Counted from the first letter of the stretch, positions 1 through 9,508 are shown. The stretch: DNA of 64,000 bases from CAWGXG01 sp963826505 (GCA_963826505.1 CAWGXG010000005.1:672682-736681), one strand, 5' to 3'. The notes: generated from the sequence alone by a model not told the origin. Translations and numbers: made by a program.

Positions 1-1343
1 CGCAGCTCGTCGGTGAGCGCCACCAGTCCCAGCGGCGCGATATCGCCGGGCAAACGCGGCTGGTCGCTGCCATCGCGCAGGGACTCCGCGTGGGGCGCCT
101 GGGCAAACAGCAGCACGCGCAGCCCTTGGTCCGACCACACGCTGACCTGCTGGGCGAGATCCGGCGCGCGCGCGGCGAGGTCCGGCAGGACGATTTCCTG
201 CGCGCCCAGGATATAGGCTTGCTGCTGATCACCTTCACCGAGAATCAGGCCGCTCCACTTGTGCAGCGACGCAAAGGGCACTTCCGCCACCACGGGCCGC
301 GCTTGGCCCGGCAACGCCGCCTGGAGCGCGTCGCTGGTGCGATTGTGGTTGGTCGAGCTGGCGACGAAATCGCCCAGCAGGCGCGTGAACGCCTCACGGC
401 TGAGTTCGTATGGCGCGACGTCCGCGTAGCAGATGCGGTTGGTGGTCAGCGTGCCGGTCTTGTCCATGCACAGCACGGTGATGTTGCTCAGCGATTCGAC
501 CGCGTTGTTCTGCTGCACCAGCACGCCCTGCCCCGCCAGCCGGACCGCGCCCAGCGCATAGGTCAGCGTCACGAGGAAAATAAGCCCCTGCGGAATGGCC
601 CCCATGATGACGGCGGCGATCTGCACGCGCTCGATCACGGGTAGATCATCCTGAACCGCCCGCGCAAACAGCAGCACGCCCAACACCGCGCACGCCACGC
701 CGACGCTCCGCACGATGGTATTTACGTCGCGCTGCAGCGGTGTCACGCTGATCTTAAAGCGGCGCGCTTTGGCGGTCAGCGTGTTCGCCAGGCTGTTTTT
801 GCCGACCTGTGTCGTTTCGTACAGCGCGCTGCCAGACACGCAAAAGCTGCCCGAATAAACCGTGTCGCCGTTTTGCTTGGGGACATAATCCAACTCACCC
901 GTCAGCAGCGATTCATCGACTTCGATGTGACTTTCGCTCAACACGCGCCCATCACACACGATCTGATCGCCGGGCGTGACGGACACCACATCGCCGAGCA
1001 CCAGCTCGCTGGCGTCCACAGCGTGTTCCTGCCCCTCGCGAATGACCGTCACACGCGGGCGTGTCAGCAGCGTGATGTGATCGAGCTTGCGCTTGGCGCG
1101 GATCTCCTGCACCACCCCGACCAGCACATTCATCACGACCAGCCCGGCCGTAGTCGTCGCATCCGAAGGCGAGCCTAACACCACCAACAGCACGCCGATG
1201 GTCAGCAGCACCATGTTGACGAACGTGAAAACGTTTTTGCGCACGATGTGCACATACGAGCGACTGGATACGCTGGCACTGGTGTTGCCCTGGCCGTTCT
1301 TGCGCCGCTGCTCAACTTCTTGTTGGGATAACCCTGGGATCAT
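1..1343 (-). CDS. Cation-translocating P-type ATPase, CtpE-like (partial, C-terminus outside window)
   Basis: The reverse strand from ATG 1343 to the window edge is open for 447 codons. It contains the P-type signature DKTGTLT with the phosphorylated Asp near residue 294, and the actuator-domain loop DESLLTGE near residue 130. Hydrophobic segments lie around residues 40-75 and 200-265. The N-terminus GLSQQEVEQRRKNGQGN and the stretch EIRAKRKLDHITLL resemble the HAD-IC family typified by mycobacterial CtpE (a calcium or other cation exporter). The transmembrane-4 motif reads PQGL rather than the usual PEGL. A TGAGGG ribosome-binding site precedes the start. The nucleotide-binding domain is only partly in the window, so the ion specificity cannot be judged. 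Confidence 0.85.
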   Translation of the reverse strand, partial: MIPGLSQQEVEQRRKNGQGNTSASVSSRSYVHIVRKNVFTFVNMVLLTIGVLLVVLGSPSDATTTAGLVVMNVLVGVVQEIRAKRKLDHITLLTRPRVTVIREGQEHAVDASELVLGDVVSVTPGDQIVCDGRVLSESHIEVDESLLTGELDYVPKQNGDTVYSGSFCVSGSALYETTQVGKNSLANTLTAKARRFKISVTPLQRDVNTIVRSVGVACAVLGVLLFARAVQDDLPVIERVQIAAVIMGAIPQGLIFLVTLTYALGAVRLAGQGVLVQQNNAVESLSNITVLCMDKTGTLTTNRICYADVAPYELSREAFTRLLGDFVASSTNHNRTSDALQAALPGQARPVVAEVPFASLHKWSGLILGEGDQQQAYILGAQEIVLPDLAARAPDLAQQVSVWSDQGLRVLLFAQAPHAESLRDGSDQPRLPGDIAPLGLVALTDEL

Positions 1344-1587
1344 GCCGCCCTCAGTCCGGTGATGGGTGTCGCCCGCGCGCGTGGCCCGAAGAAACGGATC
1401 GTAACATGAAATCTGCCCGCCGGAAATACCCAGGCGGTGGCGGGCCCACTCCCAGCGCTTCCCCTTGGGGCGCGTTGCCCTCCAACCAAAACACCTGTAC
1501 CATGTTGGTAAGTCGCATGCGTAGAGCGAACGCAGCCCGAGTTCGAAGAATTGGCCGTTTGCCAAAAATATCCTTTTCAGGAGCACT
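1344..1587. other. Divergent intergenic region
   Basis: About 240 bases separate the divergent ATPase and MBL-fold genes and must hold both promoters. I see no convincing -35/-10 pair, operator palindrome or RNA element in it. Confidence 0.4.
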
Positions 1588-2334
1588 ATGAAACTCTCAC
1601 AAGACCTTTATGTCGTGGGCGGGGGACGTTTTGGGTTTGGACTTTCCGGCCCGCTCGATTGCCACGTCTACGTGATTAATGGGGGATCGGACCTGGCCCT
1701 GGTTGATCCCGGATTCGGGGCGAAGGGGGACTTCGACCAGATTCTGGAGAACATCCGCGCCGATGGCCTCGATCCGAAACGCATCCGCAAGATCATCCTG
1801 ACGCACTACCACGCCGATCACATCGGCGCGGCGCAGGAAGCAGAGCAGCGGCTCGGCGCGGAGGTATTCGCCTCGCGGCTGGCCGCGCCCGCCATTCGCG
1901 TGGGGGACGAGCACGCGGTCGCGCTGGATGTCGCCAAAGCCGCCGGTTTCTACCCGGAGGATTTTCATCTCCCGCCCTGCCCGGTCCACGTCGAGCTGTC
2001 GGAGGGCGACACGGTACAGATCGGACAGCTGCGCCTGGAGACATACGACACACCGGGTCATTGCGACGGCCATCTCAGCTTCTTGATGACCGGCGGCGAG
2101 CGCAATTATCTGTTGGGAGCCGATCTGGTCTTTTGGGGAGGGCGGATTCTGCTGCAAAACATTCACGACTGCCGCATCACCGATTACGCGGAGAGCGTGT
2201 TCAAAGTGGCGCAGTTGGATTTCGACGCCTTGATTCCCGGCCACCTACAGATCATGCTGCGCTATGGCAAGGGCGAGGTCATGCGAGCCGCCAATGCCTT
2301 CCGGCAGCTTGGCGTTCCGCCCAATATCCTCTAA
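1588..2334 (+). CDS. MBL-fold metallo-hydrolase
   Basis: A 248-residue metallo-beta-lactamase-fold hydrolase. The metal-binding motif THYHADH is at residues 72-78, followed by His158 in TPGHCDGH, Asp179 in LLGADLVF and His219 in LIPGHLQ, so the full set for a dinuclear metal site is present. Length fits the stand-alone glyoxalase II-like or lactonase-like members. There is no signal peptide, so a cytoplasmic enzyme is expected. The start follows AGGAG at a normal distance. The gene converges on the Ntn-hydrolase gene and their stop codons overlap by four bases. The substrate cannot be assigned; thioesters, lactones and phosphodiesters are all hydrolysed by this fold. Confidence 0.85.
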   Translation: MKLSQDLYVVGGGRFGFGLSGPLDCHVYVINGGSDLALVDPGFGAKGDFDQILENIRADGLDPKRIRKIILTHYHADHIGAAQEAEQRLGAEVFASRLAAPAIRVGDEHAVALDVAKAAGFYPEDFHLPPCPVHVELSEGDTVQIGQLRLETYDTPGHCDGHLSFLMTGGERNYLLGADLVFWGGRILLQNIHDCRITDYAESVFKVAQLDFDALIPGHLQIMLRYGKGEVMRAANAFRQLGVPPNIL

Positions 2335-3113
2335 CCCACGGCCCGCGAGGGGTAGCGCGCCAGCTCAGGCGCGTGCGAAAACGCGACCGGCAGCGCGACA
2401 TAGTTCAGACCATCACACGGGTGGCCCTGGTGTACGAACAGGGTCACTATCCCGTCCTTCCAGTGGACCACGTAACTGTAGACGGTGTTATACAGCCCGT
2501 GGTTGCACACGCTGTGTTGAGCATCGGGGTCGTGCGAGCGCAGCAGCGCGAACACATCATCCAGCGCCGAGATCGCCGCCAGTCCGGCTCGCGCCGCGTC
2601 GTAGCGAGGCAGCGTCGTGGTGGTGTCATCGTCCTCAGGTGTAGCGCCCAGCACGACGTGATGATTGGCACGCGCCAAGAGAATCCGGCTGCGCTCAACT
2701 TCGACGTGACGATCGCGCACTTCCAGCGCAGCGATCCCCTCTGGAGATACGACCAGCAGATTCGCCCAGCTAAAGCGCCGCTCCCGGACGCAGCGTCGCA
2801 CGCGCATAATCGCCTCATCGACGGTCGTGCAGTGGTCGATCACTTCCTGCACCAGGAGATCGTAGTTTTCGCCGCCGGGTATCGTGCGCACGTTGGAATC
2901 GCAGCAGGCCAGGTGCGCATTGACCCCGATGGAATAGCCGGAAAAACGGTCCTGGGCCGCGTCGTCGCCGTCCCATGTTTCAAGGCCGAGTACGCCCAGC
3001 CCTTCACCCGTCCAGCGTACGCGATCCTCAAACTGCGAGCGCGTGAAGTCACGGTTTTTGAACAGGATGAATTCGTGATCGCGCGCGAGGAGCTTGGCCC
3101 CGGTTGTACACAT
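2331..3113 (-). CDS. Ntn-hydrolase, C45 acyltransferase/peptidase-like
   Basis: A 260-residue protein starting Met-Cys-Thr-Thr, so removal of Met would expose Cys2 as N-terminal nucleophile, as in the Ntn-hydrolases of the C45/C59 group (isopenicillin N acyltransferase, choloylglycine hydrolase). KNRDF near residue 20 and ARANHH near residue 147 match positions where these families carry the Arg/Asp and Asn/His around the nucleophile. No signal peptide. It begins about 10 bases after permease 2 and is the last gene of the sugar-importer operon, so it probably deacylates an imported compound or a close relative. The exact amide substrate is unknown. Moderately sure of the family, not of the reaction. 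Confidence 0.7.
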   Translation of the reverse strand: MCTTGAKLLARDHEFILFKNRDFTRSQFEDRVRWTGEGLGVLGLETWDGDDAAQDRFSGYSIGVNAHLACCDSNVRTIPGGENYDLLVQEVIDHCTTVDEAIMRVRRCVRERRFSWANLLVVSPEGIAALEVRDRHVEVERSRILLARANHHVVLGATPEDDDTTTTLPRYDAARAGLAAISALDDVFALLRSHDPDAQHSVCNHGLYNTVYSYVVHWKDGIVTLFVHQGHPCDGLNYVALPVAFSHAPELARYPSRAVG

Positions 3114-3123
3114 ACGTCACGTC

Positions 3124-4094
3124 CTATTCGCGGCCCTCTTGCTTATACAGCGCCACCGCCGCCACAATGATAATGCCCTGAATCAACTGCTGAATCCATT
3201 GATTGACGTTGAGCACGACCAACAGGTTACTGGTCAGGCCGAGCAGCAGAATCCCGCCTAGCGTGCCGATCACGTTACCGCGCCCGCCCATCAAGCTGGT
3301 CCCGCCGAGAATCACCGCCGTGATGACTTGCAATTCCAGCCCGTCGCCAATGACCGGATCGCCCACGCCCATCCGGCTGAGCCACAACAGCCCGGTCGCC
3401 GCCGCGAGCATGCTGCACAGCATATAGACGCCGAATTTCACCCAGTTGACGCGTACGCCGGACAGCCGCGCGACTTGTTCGTTCCCGCCCACCGCGTAGA
3501 TGTGTCGCCCGAATGACGTAAACCGCAGGATAAACGCGACCACCACCGCCAGGACAATGAACCCGACAACCAGCGCGGGCAAAGAGCCGACCTGACGATC
3601 GTACAGGCGCAGAAAATCGCGCGAGGCCCGCCCGATCGGACGCGTGGAAATCGAGAGCGCCAGCCCGCGCAGGATGCTGTACGAGCCCAACGTCACGATG
3701 AAGGGCGCCACCTTCAGCCGCGTGATGATTAGCGCGTGGGTGAACCCGATCAGCAGCCCCATGCCCAACGTCAGGACAATTGCCTTCGGGACGTTGTCGG
3801 GGTTGCCGTCCATCAGGACCGCCGACACCAACACGGACAGCTTGACCACCGATCCCACCGACAGATCAGTCCGCCCGTGAGGATGACCAGCATTTCGCCC
3901 AGTGCCACCGTGCCCAGGAAGACGGCCTGACGCAGCACATTCGTCAGATTGCGGTCCGTCAAAAAACGCTTGGATTCATGGGTCCCGATGATGCCGAGCA
4001 GCAGGATAAGGCTGTAGACGATCAACACTGGCAGTTGGCGGCGCACCAACCGCCACTGGTGGCTCATGGATGTCGAGACTGTTTTTGTCGTCAT
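3124..4094 (-). pseudogene. Sugar ABC transporter permease 2 (RbsC-type), one frameshift
   Basis: The two overlapping frames join into one RbsC-type permease of about 323 residues. The N-terminal part (from ATG 4094) runs to LVILTGGLI; the rest continues in another frame from VGSVVKLSVLVSAV. Adding one G near 3867 restores the family motif GGLDLSVGS, so a single-base deletion is the whole lesion and a sequencing error is likely. The C-terminal part carries many hydrophobic helices and the typical EEA-like loop GGTSLMGGRGNVIGT. The start overlaps the stop of the ATPase gene. It should form the membrane channel together with permease 1 at 6991-7965, making a heteromeric importer. Confidence 0.85.
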
Positions 4095-5650
4095 AGCCCG
4101 GTTCTCTTCATGTCTGCATCGTCCCGGCCAACGGCTTCACGCGCCACCTGCTGACCACCGGTCGCCACCTCCAACACGCGTTCCTCCGTCACCTCGGCGC
4201 GAGAAAACTCACCAGCGATCGCGCCATCACACATCACCAGGATGCGATCACTCATGCCGAGAATTTCGGGCAACTCGGAAGAAATCATTAAAATCGCGAC
4301 GCCCTCATTCGTCAGATCGCGCATCAGTTGGTAAATCTCGAATTTGGCGCCTACGTCCACGCCGCGCGTCGGTTCGTCCAGCACGATGACGGCGGGCGAG
4401 GTTTCCAGCCACTTGGCCAGCACTATCTTTTGCTGGTTGCCACCGCTCAGATACTGCACTTCTTGCTGAATGGACGCCATGCGGATGGCGAGATTGCGCT
4501 GCGCCGCGCGGACCGTCTCCGCCTCTTCGCGGCGCCGGATGAACCCATAGCGAGTGAGCCTGTCCAGAATGACCACCGTCACATTGTTGCGAATGGGCAG
4601 CCCCATAAACAAGCCCTGCGATTTGCGATCCTCCGGGACCAACGCCACCCCGGCCCGCACCGCCTGGGCGGGATGACGGATCGACACCGCCCGGCCGCGG
4701 ATGTGCAGTTGGCCCGACCGCAGCGGGTCTGCGCCAAACAGAGCCCGCGCCAGTTCGGTACGCCCGGAGCCCACCATCCCTGCCAGGCCCAGAATCTCAC
4801 CGGCCCGCAGTTCCAGGCTGGCGGGCTTGGGAATGTGGGCGGTCGTGACATTTTCGGCCTTGAGCACGACTTCCCCGGGCTGCCGCGTGCTGGGTGGGAA
4901 GATTTCGTCCAGCACGCGCCCGACCATCATCTGGATTAGAGTCGGGCGATCCACGTCGCCAATGGCGCGCGTGTCGACCACGCTGCCATCCTTTAGCACC
5001 GTCACCCAGTCCGCGATCTGGAAGACTTCGTCCAGGCGGTGCGAAATGTAGATGATCGTCACGCCCTGCTGGGTCAGCATCTCAATAATCTTGAAGAGTT
5101 GTTCGAGTTCGTGCCCCGCCAGGATCGCCGAGGGTTCGTCCATCACGATCAGGTCGGCGTGCTGTGACAGGGCTTTGGCGATCTCGACCATCTGCTGGTT
5201 GGCGACGGTCAGCTCACGCACGGGAGTCGTCACGTCCAGCTTGACGCCCAACCGCCCCAGCAGTCGGCGCGTCTCGGCATGCACCCAGCGCCGGTTGATC
5301 AGCCCCAACACGTTACGCGATTCGCGGCCCAGGAAAATGTTGTCCGCAACGGACATGTGTGGAACGAGGTTCAATTCCTGGTAAATGACGCGGATTCCCT
5401 GGCCCAGCGCCTCACGCGTGCTGAGGTTGGTATAGTGCTTGCCCTTGTAGATGATGTCGCCGCTGTCAGCCTGGTAAGCCCCAGCCAGAATTTTGATGAG
5501 CGTGGATTTCCCCGCGCCGTTTTCGCCGACCAGCGCATGCACCTCGCCGGGGCGGCAGGAAAACGACACCTCGCGCAGAGCCTGCACCCCGACAAAGGCT
5601 TTGGAGATATGGCGCATTTCAAGAATGGCGGGTTCTGTTGGCTGGCTCAT
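4091..5650 (-). CDS. Sugar ABC transporter ATP-binding protein (RbsA/MglA-type, two ABC domains)
   Basis: A 519-residue ATPase with two fused ABC domains, as in the CUT2 monosaccharide importers. Domain 1 has Walker A GENGAGKST near residue 43 and Walker B LIVMDEPSA. Domain 2 has the degenerate Walker A GMVGSGRTE, an intact signature YLSGGNQQK and VIVLDEPTRG. It powers uptake through the two permeases encoded on either side of it in the operon. The gene lies 93 bases downstream of the binding-protein gene, separated by a strong hairpin, and overlaps the next permease start by four bases. Substrate class is inferred only from family and neighbours. Confidence 0.95.
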   Translation of the reverse strand: MSQPTEPAILEMRHISKAFVGVQALREVSFSCRPGEVHALVGENGAGKSTLIKILAGAYQADSGDIIYKGKHYTNLSTREALGQGIRVIYQELNLVPHMSVADNIFLGRESRNVLGLINRRWVHAETRRLLGRLGVKLDVTTPVRELTVANQQMVEIAKALSQHADLIVMDEPSAILAGHELEQLFKIIEMLTQQGVTIIYISHRLDEVFQIADWVTVLKDGSVVDTRAIGDVDRPTLIQMMVGRVLDEIFPPSTRQPGEVVLKAENVTTAHIPKPASLELRAGEILGLAGMVGSGRTELARALFGADPLRSGQLHIRGRAVSIRHPAQAVRAGVALVPEDRKSQGLFMGLPIRNNVTVVILDRLTRYGFIRRREEAETVRAAQRNLAIRMASIQQEVQYLSGGNQQKIVLAKWLETSPAVIVLDEPTRGVDVGAKFEIYQLMRDLTNEGVAILMISSELPEILGMSDRILVMCDGAIAGEFSRAEVTEERVLEVATGGQQVAREAVGRDDADMKRTGL

Positions 5651-5695
5651 GCGACTCTAGTCTTTACTGCGGTCCAATCAAAGAAATCAAAACAA

Positions 5696-5728
5696 TGTGT
5701 CCGGGGCATGCTGCACACCCCGGACACA
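5696..5728 (-). terminator. Hairpin after the binding-protein gene
   Basis: Perfect 11-bp stem (5696-5706 with 5718-5728) and 11-base loop. It starts 15 bases after the stop of the binding-protein gene and is followed on the minus strand by a loose T-rich run. It is probably an mRNA-stabilising or partly terminating hairpin that raises binding-protein yield over the downstream ATPase and permease. Confidence 0.75.
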
Positions 5729-5743
5729 GTTATTGTGATGAGA

Positions 5744-6886
5744 TTATTGGGTCAGATACCCCAGCTCGATCATCTTCTCGTCCGGCAGGAAGACCGGCCC
5801 GAACACGTCATCGCTCCACTTCGGATTATAGAATTCAGCGATGTCGGCATCGGTGAAATCACGCGTCTCCGGCATGGAATCGCGGAAATCGATGTAGTGC
5901 GGCACTTCTTCGCCCTGCAGAATCTTGATCGCCGTGTCCACGCACAGAATGCTCATGGACGGCGGGTACTGCACAGCGTAGAACTTGACGTTATTGTCAG
6001 CCGCCACGCGCAGGAACCCGTTCATGTATTCGCCGCCGCCAATCGGAGGGATGGGCAGACCGGCATCGAGGAACGCGCTGATGATACCCATAGACATCTG
6101 CGCGCCGCCCGACCACACACCGTCGATATCGGAACCATACTGCGCGATCCACTGTTCCATGATCTGCTTGGCTTCAGCCGTCGACCAGTTGCCGTATTGC
6201 GCGTCCAGCACCTTGATGCCTGGGTTAGCTTTCCAGACAGCTTCCGCGCCCAGAATTTCGGTTTCGGCGGTATCCACACCGGGGATACCGTTCATCTGCA
6301 CGATGTTGCCTTCGCCGCCCAGCTCATCGGCCAGGAACTGCGCCCAGCCTTTGCCGGACAAATACAGGTTGGTGCCGATTTCGGAGACGAAATTGTCCGT
6401 GTCGACGCCGCTGGCGCACAGAATGACCGGCACGCCCTGCGCCATCGCACGCTCAACTGATCCAACTAAGGCCGCGCGCCCCATCGGGACCAGGATCAAC
6501 GCATCCGGGTCTTGAGCCAGCAGGTCTTCGACCTGAGGCACCTGGACATCGGCGCTGCCGTTGGCGTCGGCATACAGCAGTTCGGAGACCACATCCTTGC
6601 CCAGTTCGCTCACGCGCCAACGGGCATGCTCGTCAAACAGCGCGGCCCACGAGTTGGTGGGACCTTGTGAAGCGAGCGCGAGGCGATACGGGCCGTCTTT
6701 CTTGTATTCGCTCGTATCCATGATCTCGCTCTTGCGCGCCATCAGATTCTGCAAGTACGGCGTGTTCGCGATTTCTTCGTCAGTCAGCTGCGGGCCTTTT
6801 CCCCCGCCATCCTGGGCATACACAACCACGTTGAGCATCCCAGCGACGATGACGACCATGAGCAAAATAGAAAACAGTTTTTTCAC
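5744..6886 (-). CDS. Sugar ABC transporter substrate-binding protein (RbsB-like)
   Basis: A 380-residue periplasmic-binding-protein-like protein. A signal peptide MKKLFSILLMVVIVAGML ends near VVYAQ; no lipobox Cys follows it. The mature part shows type-I binding-protein landmarks: LALASQGPTNSWAAL near residue 68, DALILVPMG and GVPVILCASGVD in the middle, then WSGGAQMSMG. It should capture a sugar-like ligand outside the membrane and deliver it to the two permeases. The start is GTG 6886, chosen because AAGGAGGG lies 9 bases upstream. It is the second gene of the operon, after permease 1. Confidence 0.92.
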   Translation of the reverse strand: MKKLFSILLMVVIVAGMLNVVVYAQDGGGKGPQLTDEEIANTPYLQNLMARKSEIMDTSEYKKDGPYRLALASQGPTNSWAALFDEHARWRVSELGKDVVSELLYADANGSADVQVPQVEDLLAQDPDALILVPMGRAALVGSVERAMAQGVPVILCASGVDTDNFVSEIGTNLYLSGKGWAQFLADELGGEGNIVQMNGIPGVDTAETEILGAEAVWKANPGIKVLDAQYGNWSTAEAKQIMEQWIAQYGSDIDGVWSGGAQMSMGIISAFLDAGLPIPPIGGGEYMNGFLRVAADNNVKFYAVQYPPSMSILCVDTAIKILQGEEVPHYIDFRDSMPETRDFTDADIAEFYNPKWSDDVFGPVFLPDEKMIELGYLTQ

Positions 6887-6990
6887 CTTATAACCCTCCT
6901 TGTTGAACCCTATCGTTTGGAGTAACTGTGAAACAGACTGCGTGTCATGGGGATAAGTGTTCAGACGGCCTCCTTTGCTGCGTCTCCGCG

Positions 6991-7965
6991 TTAACGTTCG
7001 TGCCCGGCGACGCTGTAGAGCGCAACAGCACCAACAATGATCGCGCCCTTAAAGACGAGCTGGTATTGCACATCCAGCCCCATTAGTACGGTCATCGTAG
7101 CCAAAAGCTGCACGAGCAGCACCCCGGCCATCGTCGCGAGCAGATTCCCGCGCCCGCCCGTAAAGGCCGCGCCGCCGACAATCGCCGCGGCAATGGAATC
7201 GAGGTCCATGCCCCGGCCCAGGTAGCGATCCACGTACCCGATGTAGCCCGTCAGGACAACACCGGCGACGACCGCCATCACGCTGCTTAAAATGTAGGTC
7301 GAGATCGTGATCCGGTCAACGTGGATGCCGGACAGGCGGGCCGCTTCACGGTTGGCGCCGACGGCGTAAATCCGGCGGCCATACGGCGTGGCGATCAACA
7401 CAATGGAGAACAGCAGGTTGAACAACAGCCATAGTACCACCGGGACCGGCAGCGGCCCGATCGAATGGTTGACCTTGCTGAGCACGTCCGGCACAAAACC
7501 GCTGGGAATGCCGCGCGTGTACGCCACCTGCCCACCTTGAATCAGCACCAGCATGCCCAACGTCGCCACGAAAGGTGGGACATTGCGCTTGGTGACCAGC
7601 AGGCCGTTGCCCAGGCCGATCAAAATGCCGAATCCCAGGGCGATCAGCAGCGCGACAGGCAGTTGGTTGTTCGCACCCGAACTGACTTCAGCGATGATCA
7701 CCGAGGTCAGGACGATCACGCCACTGACCGACAGGTCCAGGCCCGCCACCAGCAGCACCATGGTCTGCCCGATGGCAACCAGTCCGAGCTGGGACGCCTG
7801 GCGCAGTACCAAAAAACGCGTTTGGCTGCTGTAGAGATCCGGGGTAACGAAAACGGCAACAACCAGGAGAGTGGCTAAAGATACGTACACGCCGTAGCGG
7901 ACGACAAAATCGCGTAACGAGGGTAATGACAGCGAAACAACACGCTCCCGGACCTGCTCCATCAC
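6991..7965 (-). CDS. Sugar ABC transporter permease 1 (RbsC-type)
   Basis: A 324-residue integral membrane protein with about eight to ten hydrophobic segments. It has the RbsC hallmarks VLLVAGLDLSVSGV near residue 70 and the cytoplasmic coupling loop GGAAFTGGRGNL near residue 270. It is intact, unlike its paralogue at 3124-4094. It opens the operon permease 1, binding protein, ATPase, permease 2, Ntn-hydrolase. The start is GTG 7965 or ATG 7962, both after AAGGGGGC. A long leader of about 260 bases separates it from the promoter-operator module at 8221-8289. Confidence 0.92.
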   Translation of the reverse strand: MMEQVRERVVSLSLPSLRDFVVRYGVYVSLATLLVVAVFVTPDLYSSQTRFLVLRQASQLGLVAIGQTMVLLVAGLDLSVSGVIVLTSVIIAEVSSGANNQLPVALLIALGFGILIGLGNGLLVTKRNVPPFVATLGMLVLIQGGQVAYTRGIPSGFVPDVLSKVNHSIGPLPVPVVLWLLFNLLFSIVLIATPYGRRIYAVGANREAARLSGIHVDRITISTYILSSVMAVVAGVVLTGYIGYVDRYLGRGMDLDSIAAAIVGGAAFTGGRGNLLATMAGVLLVQLLATMTVLMGLDVQYQLVFKGAIIVGAVALYSVAGHER

Positions 7966-8326
7966 AATGCATGCCCCCTTGTTGGAACAAATTAAGGCTG
8001 CTGCATCGCCAGCGCGACAAGTTAGGGCCGTTCCGGGTTGGATGTAAACGATCTACCCACTAATAAACGCTTGACACGCCATCCCCGTTCGGTCTTGTCG
8101 TTTGTACACCATGGCGAGCAGTGAAGGTCATTGAACCGGCGGCTACTCAAAAGCGACGTCGCGCGTGTTGGACATGACACCCAAGCGTATCACGTCGGCA
8201 GTGACGGATTTATTGTTCGCCGTTCCGCTAGACGGAACACCGGTCCGGAATTATTTATTCTATTGTACACTGAATTTATCCCGCTGCAAAACAGGTTGAG
8301 CGGTTTTCTCGTCGCATGAGCCTATC
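7966..8326. other. Long leader and control region of the sugar-importer operon
   Basis: No gene is supported here. The distal part (8221-8289) holds the promoter-operator module described separately. The remaining bases between operator and permease 1 form an unusually long untranslated leader on the minus strand; I see no recognisable riboswitch or leader peptide in it. Confidence 0.6.
8221..8289 (-). promoter_or_regulatory. Promoter plus IclR-type operator, copy 1
   Basis: Read on the minus strand: -35 TTGCAG (8284-8289), 16-base spacer, -10 TACAAT (8262-8267), then the inverted repeat GTTCC-N7-GGAAC (8222-8238) just downstream of the start region, where a bound repressor would block transcription. 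The module aligns without gaps to the one at 11565-11633, and the promoter half is nearly identical. It drives the sugar-importer operon. Confidence 0.75.
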
Positions 8327-9508
8327 CTACAGCTCCGGCAGCACGTAATCCGCCACCGCCGCGGCGAGCAGCGTGGCGCCGTTGACCAGGGCCTCCTCGT
8401 CGAAGTCAAAACGCGGGTGGTGGTGAGGATAATCCAGCCCGCGCGCGGCATTAGCCGCCCCCACAAAAAAGAACACGCCTGGCACTTCCGACAAAAAGAA
8501 CGCCACGTCCTCCGCCGCCATCGTGCGGAAATCCGCGCGGTAGACCAGATCGGGCGCGGCGTTTCGGAAGGCTGCCGCCGCCCGCTCAGTAGCCGCCCGA
8601 TCGTTGGTCACGGGCAGCGACAACTGCTCGAACGACACGGACGCGCTGGCGCCCATTGCCGCGCAAATGCCGTGAAGCAAGCCCTCGGCGCGCTCCAGCA
8701 CCAGGCTGCGTACCTCCGGGCGGAGCGTCCGGATCGTCCCGTGAAAAGACGCTTCATCCGGGATGATGTTGACGGCGCTGTCGGCCCGCACCTGTGTCAC
8801 AGACAACACCGCCGTGTCCAGCGGGTGAATGTTGCGGCTGGTGATCGACTGAAGGGCCTCGACGCATTTCACGAGCGTCAGCACCGGGTCCACCGTGGCA
8901 TTGGGCAAGCCACCGTGTCCGCCGCGCCCGTGAATTTGCACGTGCAGGCTGTCGGCGCCCGCCATCGACATTGCCGCCGGGATGCCGACTTCGCCCACCG
9001 GAAGCTCGTTCCACAAGTGGAGCCCCAGGCACACATCCGGGGCCGGGTCGGTCAGAACGCCATCCGCGATCATGGCCAGCGCGCCTTTGCCAATTTCCTC
9101 GGCGGGCTGAAACACGAATTTCACGCGACCGCGCAGCTCGGTTTGATGTTGGGCGAGCATAGCCGCCACCGCCAGCCCGATCGTGGTGTGGCCGTCATGC
9201 CCGCAGGCGTGCATGGCATGTGGCGTCAGGGATCTATAGGCGCAGTCGTTCGCTTCCTGGATGGGCAGCGCGTCCATATCACAGCGCACCATCACGGTTG
9301 GACCGTCCGTCTCGCCTTCGAGCAGCCCCACCACACCCGTCTGTCCCATCTGGGTATGCACTTCCAACCCCAGATCCCGCAAAGCATGCGCGACGATCTG
9401 GGCGGTGCGCACCTCCTCAAAGGCCAGCTCCGGGTGCTGGTGCAGATCGCGCCGCCGCGCGATCATCGTGTCGCGCAGCCGTTCGGCGGCGGTCCGAAAA
9501 TCCCTCAT
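8327..9508 (-). CDS. M20 family amidohydrolase (N-acyl amino acid/hippurate hydrolase-like)
   Basis: A 393-residue metallo-amidohydrolase of the M20D type. Zinc-site landmarks are MHACGHDGHTT near residue 98 and the catalytic Glu pair in FQPAEEIGKGA near residue 135; the dimerisation-domain motif HGRGGHGGLP is near residue 195. Members cleave N-acyl amino acids, hippurate or indole-acetyl conjugates in the cytoplasm. The ATG overlaps the TGA of the aldolase gene (ATGA), so the two are translationally coupled. Together with the kinase and aldolase it suggests catabolism of an acylated amino-sugar acid or similar conjugate; that link is inference. Confidence 0.9.
   Translation of the reverse strand: MRDFRTAAERLRDTMIARRRDLHQHPELAFEEVRTAQIVAHALRDLGLEVHTQMGQTGVVGLLEGETDGPTVMVRCDMDALPIQEANDCAYRSLTPHAMHACGHDGHTTIGLAVAAMLAQHQTELRGRVKFVFQPAEEIGKGALAMIADGVLTDPAPDVCLGLHLWNELPVGEVGIPAAMSMAGADSLHVQIHGRGGHGGLPNATVDPVLTLVKCVEALQSITSRNIHPLDTAVLSVTQVRADSAVNIIPDEASFHGTIRTLRPEVRSLVLERAEGLLHGICAAMGASASVSFEQLSLPVTNDRAATERAAAAFRNAAPDLVYRADFRTMAAEDVAFFLSEVPGVFFFVGAANAARGLDYPHHHPRFDFDEEALVNGATLLAAAVADYVLPEL

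Noticed and set aside
1406..1591. 61-codon frame before the MBL-fold gene
   Set aside because: No conserved sequence; overlaps the ribosome site of the real gene.
5279..6460. 393-codon plus-strand open frame
   Set aside because: Antisense to the clear ATPase and binding-protein genes; high-GC shadow frame without motifs.
7966..8220. Possible riboswitch in the long leader of permease 1
   Set aside because: No conserved aptamer core or terminator/antiterminator pair could be recognised by eye.
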